From an uncultured Dialister sp. (GTDB lineage: Bacteria; Bacillota; Negativicutes; Veillonellales; Dialisteraceae), in assembly GCA_934216155.1 (NCBI GenBank), contig CAKQBK010000001.1, positions 40,724-104,723 of the forward strand: a stretch of DNA of 64,000 nucleotides, given 5' to 3'. Positions within the stretch are counted from its first letter, which is position 1; each line of letters opens with the position of its first letter. The position numbers and the translations under genes were made by a program. This document shows positions 28,693 through 36,039 of this stretch, in pieces. Under the pieces are notes generated by a model that was not told the origin of the DNA, ran no database searches, and saw nothing but the letters and a program-made list of their open reading frames with translations.

Positions 28693-29457
28693 ATGAATGT
28701 TAGAGATGTTTTAGCGCAGGTCAAGAGCGGAGCGCTTTCTTTGGAAGAGGCGGAGCAGCTTTTGGCGGAGAATCCGGCGGGGCGGTCCTATGAGGAAATG
28801 GGATTTGCCAAGTTGGATACGGATCGGAAGAAGCGGTCTGGTTTTGCGGAAGTGGTGTATTGCCAAGGAAAATCGGACGAATTTATCGGTCAGATTTTCA
28901 AGAAATTGTATGACGTGGAAGGGGAAGTGTTTGGTACCCGGGCGTCTCCCCATCAATATGAAATTGTGAAAGAGTTTCTGCCGGATATTTCCTTTGACCC
29001 GGTGTCTCACATTTTGAAGTTGGAAAAGAAAGATAAGGAACATATAGGGTGTGTGGCGGTTTGCACCGGCGGCACCGCCGATATTTCCGTGGCAGAAGAA
29101 GCGGCCCAGACGGCGGAATATTTCGGAACCCGCGTGGAACGGGTCTATGATGTAGGGGTCAGCGGGATTCATCGCATTCTTTCCAAAGAAGCCATTGTTC
29201 GCAAAGCCAATTGTGTCATTGCGGTGGCCGGCATGGAAGGGGCTTTGGCATCTGTTATCGGCGGGTTGGTGAGAAATCCGGTCATTGCAGTGCCCACGTC
29301 GGTGGGATATGGGGCCAGTTTCCACGGCTTATCGGCCCTTCTCACTATGATTAATTCTTGTGCCAATGGCATTGTGACAGTCAATATAGATAATGGATTT
29401 GGTGCTGGGTATGTGGCGACACAGATCAATCGCCTGGCAGAAAGGGGTAAGATTTAA
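28693..29457 (+). CDS. larB: Pyridinium-3,5-biscarboxylate synthase LarB
   Basis: 254 residues. The C-terminal half is the AIR-carboxylase (PurE)-like domain (CTGGTADISVAEEAA, then VAGMEGALASVIGGLV..PVIAVPTSVGYGASF). LarB carboxylates nicotinic acid adenine dinucleotide and releases AMP, the first step to the nickel-pincer nucleotide. Its stop codon abuts the larC start, so the two are translationally coupled. Confidence 0.9.
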   Translation: MNVRDVLAQVKSGALSLEEAEQLLAENPAGRSYEEMGFAKLDTDRKKRSGFAEVVYCQGKSDEFIGQIFKKLYDVEGEVFGTRASPHQYEIVKEFLPDISFDPVSHILKLEKKDKEHIGCVAVCTGGTADISVAEEAAQTAEYFGTRVERVYDVGVSGIHRILSKEAIVRKANCVIAVAGMEGALASVIGGLVRNPVIAVPTSVGYGASFHGLSALLTMINSCANGIVTVNIDNGFGAGYVATQINRLAERGKI

Positions 29458-31011
29458 ATGGGAAAAAGTTTGTACCTGGAAACATCTTCTGGCATTAGTG
29501 GAGATATGTTTGTGGCTGCTATGCTCGATTTGGGCGCTGATGTGGATGTATTGGCCGATGCACTGAATTCGATTCCCGCTGGTGGATTTAGCGTGGAAGT
29601 GGGTCGTGTACAGAAAGCAGGCATTGATTGCTGTGATTTCGATGTGATTCTCGATGCAGAACACGAAAACCATGACCATGATATGGCCTATTTGTATGGC
29701 CCGGAACCGGTAGCGGAAGAACAGGTAGAAGAACATCATCACTGCCATGAAGACGGAGAAGAAGAACACCATTGCCACTGTCATGAGGAAGGTGAAGAAG
29801 AACATCACCATTGTCACTGTCATGAGGAAGGCGAAGAGGAACATCATCATTGCCACTGCCATGGAGAAGGCGAAGAGGAACATCATCATTGCCACTGCCA
29901 TGAAGACGGTGAAGAGGAACACCATTGCCATTGTCATGAAGGCGGTGAAGAAGAACATCATTGCCACTGTCATGAAGACGGCGAAGGAGAACATCACCAT
30001 CACCACCATCATGACCATGGGGAAGGCCATCATCACCATCATGAACATCGCCACTTGGCAGATGTGGAAGCCATCATTGATGCCACAGCCATGACGGACT
30101 CTGCCAAAGCACTGGCCAATCGAATTTTCCGCATCGTTGCGGAAGCAGAATCTAAGGCCCACAATTTGCCACTGGAAGAAGTGCATTTTCACGAAGTAGG
30201 AGCCATTGATTCTATTGTAGATATCATTTCTGCAGCAGTATGCTTCGATAACCTGGGCATTTCTGAAGTGATCGTGCCGAAATTGACAGAAGGAACGGGC
30301 ACCGTTCGCTGCCAGCATGGAGTACTTCCTGTACCAGTTCCGGCTACGTTGAACATCATCCAGGCCTATGATATGCCGCTGGAAATCATGGATGCCAAAG
30401 GAGAATACGTGACGCCTACCGGGGCAGCCATTGCAGCCGCTCTTTGCACCACCCATACGTTGCCAAAATCCTTCAAGGTGTTGGAAACTGGTCTGGGCGC
30501 CGGAAAGAGAGAATATACGGAACGGACCAACATTCTCCGTGCTTTCCTCATTGAAACCGATGAAGCAGGAGACAAAGATGAAGTGGTGAAAATTGAAACC
30601 GACATCGATGATTCTACTGGGGAAGCGTTGGGCTATACCATGGAAAAATTGCTTCAGGCAGGTGCGCTGGATGTACATTACACCCCGGTGTATATGAAGA
30701 AAAATCGTCCTGCGTGGGAGCTGACAGTGATTTGCAAAGCCGATCAGATGGAAGCACTGGAAGATATTATTTTCCATGAAACCACCACCATTGGGATTCG
30801 TGAATTTCCAAGCGTCATGCGTTCCATTCTGCACCGGCAGCAAGTGCAAGTGGAAACGCCCTATGGCACAGCAGAAGTAAAGCAAATTTCTTTCAAAGAT
30901 GAAGTTCGCTATTACCCGGAATATGAATCGGTGAAACAACTGGCAGAAGAAAATGAAATGCCTTTTGCTCAAATGTATGATATAGTAAAGATCAGTGCTA
31001 TTGGCGAATAA
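29458..31011 (+). CDS. larC: Nickel-insertion protein LarC with large His-rich insert
   Basis: 517 residues against about 400-420 usual. N-terminal ETSSGISGDMFVAAMLDLGAD and C-terminal VKIETDIDDSTGEALGYTMEKL are LarC hallmarks. Residues about 90-200 hold roughly eight units of about 13 residues of EEHHHCHCHEDG type, ending in runs of His. This insert should bind Ni or other metal and may store it for cofactor metallation. It is one uninterrupted frame, so the programmed frameshift known for Lactobacillus larC is not used. A terminator follows. larA (lactate racemase) is not in the window. Confidence 0.92.
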   Translation: MGKSLYLETSSGISGDMFVAAMLDLGADVDVLADALNSIPAGGFSVEVGRVQKAGIDCCDFDVILDAEHENHDHDMAYLYGPEPVAEEQVEEHHHCHEDGEEEHHCHCHEEGEEEHHHCHCHEEGEEEHHHCHCHGEGEEEHHHCHCHEDGEEEHHCHCHEGGEEEHHCHCHEDGEGEHHHHHHHDHGEGHHHHHEHRHLADVEAIIDATAMTDSAKALANRIFRIVAEAESKAHNLPLEEVHFHEVGAIDSIVDIISAAVCFDNLGISEVIVPKLTEGTGTVRCQHGVLPVPVPATLNIIQAYDMPLEIMDAKGEYVTPTGAAIAAALCTTHTLPKSFKVLETGLGAGKREYTERTNILRAFLIETDEAGDKDEVVKIETDIDDSTGEALGYTMEKLLQAGALDVHYTPVYMKKNRPAWELTVICKADQMEALEDIIFHETTTIGIREFPSVMRSILHRQQVQVETPYGTAEVKQISFKDEVRYYPEYESVKQLAEENEMPFAQMYDIVKISAIGE

Positions 31012-31016
31012 TTTTA

Positions 31017-31070
31017 TAAAATCCCATGACGGGAAGAGGAAACTCTTTTTGTCATGGGATTTTCTTTTTA
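31017..31070 (+). terminator. Terminator of the lar genes
   Basis: AAAATCCCATGAC and GTCATGGGATTTT enclose an AG-rich loop, followed by a T-rich run directly after the larC stop. Confidence 0.85.
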
Positions 31071-31310
31071 TAGTGCGTAGTGCGTAGTGCGAAGTGCGTA
31101 GTGGCATTAGTCCTGTGACGGATTATCGTACTGCTAGTGAATTATACCGCTAGAGTCTATGGGTTACTCAGGTTGCTCAAGCTGCTAAGGTTGCTCACGT
31201 TTCTCGAATGCGCCAATAAATGCTATCGTTATCATTGCATTTGAAAAACCTGAGAAACCTAAAAATCCTGAGTAACCTGAGACACTTTGATTCCATTAAA
31301 ACCTCGCGAC
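31068..31310. repeat. Heptamer arm and partial family A element
   Basis: TGCGTAG heptamers (31072-31102) are followed by a family A core (about 31135-31290) with 9-bp units and centre TCTCGAATGCGCC. It occupies the leader of the antiporter gene. Confidence 0.7.
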
Positions 31311-31325
31311 ATAAAGGAGAGAATC

Positions 31326-32624
31326 ATGGAACTTTTCGTATTGGCTTTGTTTTGTATCATCCTGCTTGGTACCATTGCTATAGGTGGGTCTCTGATTCAT
31401 GCGCTCTTAGCGGGATTGGTTTTATTTCTACTGTATGGCATATATGTGGCTAAAGTGTCGCCTCTTGCTTTAGCGCAGATGGTCATTGATGGGGTGCTGG
31501 CGGCAAAAAATATTTTACTTACTTTTGGCCTCATCGGGATACTGACTGCCTTTTGGCGGGCGTCGGGAACCATTCCAACATTGGTGACCTATGCATCGAC
31601 CTGGATTCAGCCAAATGTGGTTTTGCTCTTGACCTTTGTGCTGAATGGATTGGTCTCGTTTCTTATGGGAAGCTCCTTTGCTACATCGGCCACCATGGGT
31701 GTCATTTGTATGACCATGGCAAATGGTATGGGGGTGGATCCATTGCTGGCAGGTGGGGCGGTGCTGAGCGGCGTGTATTTCGGAGATCGGTGTTCTCCTG
31801 TGTCTACGTCAGCTCTTTTGGTCAGTGAATTGACACATACCGATTTATATGAAAATATTCGGCAAATGTTTCACACCGCTTGGACTCCCTGTTTGCTGTC
31901 CTGCCTCTTTTATGGGATCTGGGGATGGTATGGAAAGCAGGAAATCCTAGGAGAATTAACCGGTGTTTCCGTATTGGCAGATTCTTTTACCATTTCTTGG
32001 CCTATGCTGCTTCCCGCCGTGACCATCCTGGTGATGGGATTCTTTCATGTGCCGGTCAAAAAGACCATGGCGGTGAGTATCTTACTGAGCGGAGGTTGTG
32101 CGATATATTTCCAGCAGGTGGAAGCCGTCGATTTACTGACCATGGCCATCTGGGGATTCCATACAGAGCAAGCCGAATTGGAAACTCTGCTGGGCGGAGG
32201 CGGTTTGATTTCTATGGCAAGAGTGGCGGCCATTGTGTGCATATCTTCTTCCTATGCTGGAATTTTTCATGGTACAGGGATGTTGCGGCAATTGGAACAA
32301 GCCATACAAGGGCTAAGTGAACGGATGGGAAATTTTGGAGCTATGGTAGTTACCTCCGTTTTCAATTCTGCCGTGGCCTGCAATCAGACCTTGGCCATTA
32401 TGCTGACCCATGAATTGTGCCAGAAACTTACAATGGACAAAACAAAGCGCGCCATTTCCTTGGAAAATTCGGTGGTAGTCATTGCGCCACTGATTCCTTG
32501 GTCCATTGCCGGGGCCGTTCCCTTAGAAGCCATCGGTGCACCGCTGGCGGCGATTCCTTTTGCCGTGTATCTGTGGGTATTGCCGGCATGGCAGCTAATA
32601 AAAGCAGTGAGAAGTGAGAAGTGA
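31326..32624 (+). CDS. NhaC-family Na+/H+ antiporter
   Basis: 432 residues from the ATG after AAAGGAGAG. Ten or more membrane segments; motifs FLMGSSFATSATMGVICMTMA, GVYFGDRCSPVSTSALLV and ACNQTLAIMLTHEL are typical of NhaC. It exchanges Na+ (or substrate pairs such as malate/lactate in some relatives) for protons. The terminal codons (about AVRSEK, stop) read through the AGTGAGA heptamer arm that follows. Confidence 0.85.
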   Translation: MELFVLALFCIILLGTIAIGGSLIHALLAGLVLFLLYGIYVAKVSPLALAQMVIDGVLAAKNILLTFGLIGILTAFWRASGTIPTLVTYASTWIQPNVVLLLTFVLNGLVSFLMGSSFATSATMGVICMTMANGMGVDPLLAGGAVLSGVYFGDRCSPVSTSALLVSELTHTDLYENIRQMFHTAWTPCLLSCLFYGIWGWYGKQEILGELTGVSVLADSFTISWPMLLPAVTILVMGFFHVPVKKTMAVSILLSGGCAIYFQQVEAVDLLTMAIWGFHTEQAELETLLGGGGLISMARVAAIVCISSSYAGIFHGTGMLRQLEQAIQGLSERMGNFGAMVVTSVFNSAVACNQTLAIMLTHELCQKLTMDKTKRAISLENSVVVIAPLIPWSIAGAVPLEAIGAPLAAIPFAVYLWVLPAWQLIKAVRSEK

Positions 32625-32832
32625 GAAGTTAGAAATGAAGGCCGGCGAGCCTTCGAATTACTCTTATGCCGAATGTTATCAAATATCATGATTCCTTTTT
32701 ATATAGCTCGCCGCAATAAAAAAGAATACAATCATGTTTCCATAACGATAAACTGTTTTATAAAAAGGGGGATTGGGGCGCTTTATAAGTTGTGCGCCCC
32801 TTCCTTCACTTCTCACTTCTAACTGCTTCTTC
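32604..32832. repeat. Family B element, left hairpin interrupted
   Basis: AGTGAGA arm; left stem GGCGAGC with GCTCGCC separated by about 55 extra bases; right hairpin GGGGCGC/GCGCCCC; inverted TTCTCAC arm. It overlaps the end of the antiporter gene. Confidence 0.7.
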
Positions 32833-32895
32833 CATCTTAAATTGAGATAGATTTCCGCGAATTTTATGCTAAAACAGTATAATACAAGAAATCGT

Positions 32896-32924
32896 TTGAC
32901 AGATGGGCATCCGCCGTGTATGAT
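32896..32924 (+). promoter_or_regulatory. Sigma-70 promoter of the T-box leader
   Basis: TTGACA, 17 bp, TATGAT, about 20 bases before the T-box stem I. Confidence 0.85.
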
Positions 32925-32939
32925 TAACTCAACTCAATA

Positions 32940-33175
32940 CACAGGCGATGAGCAAGAAAAAGCATTATGAAGGTCATTTCAGAGAGCCGATGGATGGTGA
33001 GAATCGGTATGAGGCATAGGGCGAAACTCTCTTGTGAGCTCCGGATTGAATGAAGGTTTCTTCATGTAGAGAAGGCGGCGGTCCCCGTTACGGATGAACC
33101 ATGAAAGTATAATGCAGGGTGGTACCGCGAAGACGACTCGCCCCTGTCCGACGGATTCGGACAGGGGCTTTTATA
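32940..33175 (+). promoter_or_regulatory. T-box riboswitch leader with terminator
   Basis: Stem I is seen as AGAGAGCCGATGGATGGTGA with its AG bulge region, then the T-box AGGGTGGTACCGCG (33116-33129) and terminator GCCCCTGTCCG/CGGACAGGGGC with a U run (33140-33175). Uncharged tRNA should favour the antiterminator. The specifier region GCGAAACTCTC allows CTC (Leu) or ACT (Thr); Leu suits the downstream amino-acid-binding protein, but this is inference. Confidence 0.85.
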
Positions 33176-33221
33176 TTTGTTTTTCATGATACCATCAGAG
33201 ACATCTGCTATGATTTCTTTG

Positions 33222-33345
33222 GATATTCAAGGTTCTAAGGGTTCTAAGGTTACATTTGGACTGATGAAGATAGCGTCAGTAGCACAATAAAACCTGAGAA
33301 ACTTGAGCAACCTAAGATACCTGAGTAACCTGTATACTGACTGGA
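33222..33345. repeat. Short family A element inside the T-box region
   Basis: AGGTTCTAAGG and GAGAAACTTGAGCAACC arms around a short centre; it separates the complete T-box from the two partial ones. Confidence 0.7.
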
Positions 33346-33357
33346 CCGAGTATAAAT

Positions 33358-33412
33358 GCAAGGTGGTACAGCGCGACGCGCCCTTGCCTGTGGGAGCAGG
33401 CAAGGGCGTTTT
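33358..33412 (+). promoter_or_regulatory. Partial T-box (antiterminator and terminator only), first
   Basis: AAGGTGGTACAGCGCG followed by GCCCTTGCCTG/CAGGCAAGGGC and TTTTAT. There is no stem I, and the T-box core differs from consensus. Confidence 0.7.
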
Positions 33413-33435
33413 ATATTCTCATGGTAAGTGATAAA

Positions 33436-33506
33436 TCAGGGTGGTACCGCGAAAGATCGCCCCTGGAAATGAACCGGATAGGGTCATTTCTGGGGGCTTT
33501 TTTAGT
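33436..33506 (+). promoter_or_regulatory. Partial T-box (antiterminator and terminator only), second
   Basis: CAGGGTGGTACCGCG (consensus) followed by GCCCCTGGAAATGA and TCATTTCTGGGGGC with a T6 run. No stem I is visible. Confidence 0.75.
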
Positions 33507-33655
33507 GAGGAATGAGGAGTTAGGAGTGAAGGAAGGGGCGCACAATTCATAAAGCGCCCCCCATACCCCTTTTTATAATAAAATCTGCGGCGCTTCCAAA
33601 TTTTATGCGCCGCCACCACCACCACTCCTCATTCCTAACTCCTCACTGTAAGAAG
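33505..33655. repeat. Complete family B element
   Basis: GTGAGGA/GTTAGGA arms, inverted at the right end; hairpins GGGGCGC/GCGCCCC and GCGGCGC/GCGCCGC. It lies between the T-box block and the binding-protein gene. Confidence 0.85.
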
Positions 33656-33718
33656 TGGGATATGCATTTTCTTGTGAAATAAAACATATATTGGGACAAA
33701 TATTGGGAGGAAATAATT

Positions 33719-34876
33719 ATGATGAACATGAAAAAGATGATGAAGGTTATTGGTGTATGCTCTATGGCAGCTATTATGATGGCAGGCATGACTGGCTGCG
33801 GCGGTTCGGGTTCTAAATCCGCTGTTTCTTCTGGCGCGAAAAATGCGGCTAAAATTGGTTTCACTGCGGCCCTCACCGGCGGCGCTGCTGCTTATGGCAA
33901 GTCCGAAGAAGAAGGGGTACGTCTGGCTGTAGAGGAAATCAATAAGAAAGGGGATTTCCCAATCGACCTGCTGGTAGAAGATACCAAAGCGGTACCAGCT
34001 GACTCTATGAATGCCACCAAGAAGCTGATTCAGGAAAAAGTTTCCATCATCATTGGACCTATGACATCCAACGAAGCCAAAGCGGCAGGTCCGATCATTC
34101 AGAACGCTAAAGTGCCGTCTCTGGAAATTTCTGTTACCGCAGAAAATATCACCGATATTGGGGATTGCATTTTCAGAAACTCCGTGCCGGAATCCAAGAA
34201 TATTCCCCAGACCGTGAAAAAGACACACAAACTCTTAGGCTATAAGACCGCTGCCATTCTCTATGCCCACGATAATGAACAGCATGTGACCGCCCAGAAA
34301 TATTTCCAGAAAACCATGGAAGAAGAAGGAGTGCAGGTTATTGACGTAGAAACTTTCGGCAGCAAAGACAGCGAATACTCGGCACAGCTCACCAATATCC
34401 AGCATAAAAATCCAGACGTCATTGTGGTTTGCAGCTATTACCAGGAAGGTTCTCGTATTTTAAAGAAAATGAGAGAAATGGGAATGAATCAGCCTGTCCT
34501 GGGGGATAATGGTTTCGTTTCTCCAGAACTGGGCAAGATGGCCGGTGCTGCAGCAGATAATGTGTATGTATCTTCCATGTGGGCCGCTGATAAGAAAGAT
34601 GAAAAAGTACAGACCTTTGTGGAAAATTATAAAAAAGCCTATGGCCGCGCACCAGACCAGTTCGCAGCCAGCGCCTATGATGGTGTGTACATGGCAGTGG
34701 ATGCCATGAAACGCGCAGGCACCACCACGGACCACCAGAAGATCCGTGACGCCATGGCACAGATGAAAGACTTCAAAGGCGTCTGCGGCACCTTCTCCTT
34801 CGATGAAAAACGTGACCCCGTTGTGGATCTGATTCTGATGAAAATGCAGGATGGAAAATTCAGTGTTGTTGAATAA
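33719..34876 (+). CDS. Branched-chain amino-acid ABC transporter substrate-binding lipoprotein
   Basis: 385 residues after GGGAGGAAA. Lipoprotein signal with lipobox MTGC (Cys near residue 26). The body is a periplasmic binding protein of the Leu/Ile/Val type (IGFTAALTGGAAAYGKSEEEGVRLAVEEIN, then SASAYDGVYMAVDAM). It delivers amino acid to an ABC permease not encoded here. The upstream T-box block implies induction by amino-acid starvation. A terminator follows at about 35017-35045. Confidence 0.88.
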   Translation: MMNMKKMMKVIGVCSMAAIMMAGMTGCGGSGSKSAVSSGAKNAAKIGFTAALTGGAAAYGKSEEEGVRLAVEEINKKGDFPIDLLVEDTKAVPADSMNATKKLIQEKVSIIIGPMTSNEAKAAGPIIQNAKVPSLEISVTAENITDIGDCIFRNSVPESKNIPQTVKKTHKLLGYKTAAILYAHDNEQHVTAQKYFQKTMEEEGVQVIDVETFGSKDSEYSAQLTNIQHKNPDVIVVCSYYQEGSRILKKMREMGMNQPVLGDNGFVSPELGKMAGAAADNVYVSSMWAADKKDEKVQTFVENYKKAYGRAPDQFAASAYDGVYMAVDAMKRAGTTTDHQKIRDAMAQMKDFKGVCGTFSFDEKRDPVVDLILMKMQDGKFSVVE

Positions 34877-34886
34877 TTGGTTACCG

Positions 34887-34933
34887 GCTAACAGTTAACA
34901 GTTAACTGTCAACTGTCAACTGCTTACTGATAG
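34887..34933. repeat. AACAGTT/CAACTGT heptamer palindrome
   Basis: 7-bp units and their inverted copies form one hairpin after the binding-protein gene. Confidence 0.7.
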
Positions 34934-35016
34934 TGAAGTAAATAGTCCCTTGGCCTGCGTATCCTATCTCCCATATTTGTCCCAGCAGGCCATTGGGCTA
35001 TCTGCTTATATAAAAA

Positions 35017-35045
35017 GTCCCCGTCCGTTTGGATGGGGATTTTTA
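35017..35045 (+). terminator. Intrinsic terminator
   Basis: TCCCCGTCC with GGATGGGGA and a T5 run. Confidence 0.75.
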
Positions 35046-35215
35046 AGTGCGTAGTTAGGAGTTAGGGGTGAGGAATGAGGAGTTAGGAGTTAGGAGTGAG
35101 GAGTGGAGGAAGGGGCGCACAATTCATATAGCGCCCCAATACCCCTTTTTATATAATAAAATTTGCGGCGCTTCTAAATTTTATGCGCCGCTACCACCAC
35201 TCCTCACTCCTCATT
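35045..35215. repeat. Complete family B element with long heptamer arm
   Basis: About nine GTTAGGA/GTGAGGA units, hairpins GGGGCGC/GCGCCCC and GCGGCGC/GCGCCGC, and an inverted arm. Confidence 0.85.
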
Positions 35216-35358
35216 TTCTAATCCCTAGGGTCTAGCTACTAATCCCTTTTTCCAGTCACTAGTCACCAAAAATAAGTATACCCTTCATCCCCTTACAGAC
35301 TCTCTAAGAACGATTTTTGCATTTACAGAACGTGTAAGAACAAAATTTTCACAAACAC

Positions 35359-35387
35359 TTGATTTTTCAAAACATATCGTGTATGAT
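35359..35387 (+). promoter_or_regulatory. Sigma-70 promoter of RNA copy 2
   Basis: TTGATT, 17 bp, TATGAT. Upstream, CTTACA (about 35293) and TGTAAG (about 35333) form an inverted pair shared with copy 1. Confidence 0.75.
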
Positions 35388-35393
35388 GATGTC

Positions 35394-35692
35394 AAGGCAA
35401 AGGTCAGAAGACCATAGCGCACGGCGCCGATCAAAAAACGCTGTGGGGATAGGACCTGCAAGTTGCCTACGGATGACGAATCCATAAGAGCTCCGGCTGG
35501 ACACAGCCGCTCAACCGGGTGAAGATTCCTAGCTTCACTGATGTAAAACTAAATAGAAGGTTGGCAAGTTCCGCAAGGAATTTGATCCTGATGCAGGTAA
35601 ATCAAAATCCCGCAGCAGAAACAAAGAGAACCAGGCATTACATTCGGGCTCGTAGTGCCAAGGTCCCCCTGCTTTTGCTGTGGGATTTTTGT
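35394..35692 (+). ncRNA. Structured RNA, copy 2 (unassigned family)
   Basis: Plus-strand counterpart of 12199-12506. The same series of hairpins is seen, with GCAA in place of GAAA as the tetraloop on an AAGTTCC/GGAATTT stem and an altered but still paired terminator stem. The terminator (CCCGCAGC 35609-35616, GCTGTGGG 35677-35684, then T5) ends the unit. A family A element follows directly, as in copy 1. No open reading frame is evident; function unknown. Confidence 0.75.
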
Positions 35693-35930
35693 GTTTGTTA
35701 CAGGTTTCTCAAGTTACTCAGGTTTCTCGAATGTACTTATAGACGCTAGCGGCATTATCTACGCAGAATCACCTTTTAGTGTAACGGTTCTAAGGGTTCT
35801 CAAATGAGATGATAACACTAGCGTTTATAGGCATATTCGAGAAACCTGAGAACCTTTAGAACCCTTAGAACCTTGAGCCACCTGTAGTTTCTAACGAGAG
35901 CATGCTTGTTGACGCAAACCGGCAACAACA
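35693..35930. repeat. Family A element, double module, next to the RNA
   Basis: Inverted counterpart of 11900-12193: 9-bp-unit arms, two centres (TCTCGAATGTAC and CATATTCGAGAAA) and a degraded end GACGCAAACCGGCAACAACATT. Confidence 0.75.
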
Positions 35931-35946
35931 TTATCCGACAATCGAC

Positions 35947-35976
35947 TTGACGACTTTATCTACCAGAATTTACAAT
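35947..35976 (+). promoter_or_regulatory. Likely proA promoter
   Basis: TTGACG, 18 bp, TACAAT, about 60 bases before the start codon. Confidence 0.5.
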
Positions 35977-36039
35977 GATAGCAAATGTAGTTTCATGGCG
36001 ATGGTTTCCCTAATCCCTATCGTAGGAAAGGAGTTCATG

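Noticed and set aside
29725-30055. CRISPR-like regular repeats
   Set aside because: The periodicity is coding (His-rich units in larC), without distinct spacers or repeat boundaries.
29458-31011. Programmed frameshift in larC as in Lactobacillus
   Set aside because: The frame is continuous through both domains.
29329-31107. A long minus-strand open frame rich in Met/Phe/Val opposite larC
   Set aside because: It mirrors the His-rich repeats of larC (His/Glu codons read backwards) and has no ribosome site or family signature; larC is certain on the plus strand.
35394-35692. RNase P RNA, tmRNA or SRP RNA
   Set aside because: None of the conserved cores (GAGGAAAGTCC, a tRNA-like ACCA end with tag frame, or the GGAAGGAAGCA-type SRP loop) is present.
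35902-36036. N-terminal extension of ProA
   Set aside because: These codons overlap the end of a family A element and the likely promoter; GGAAAGGAG points to 36040.
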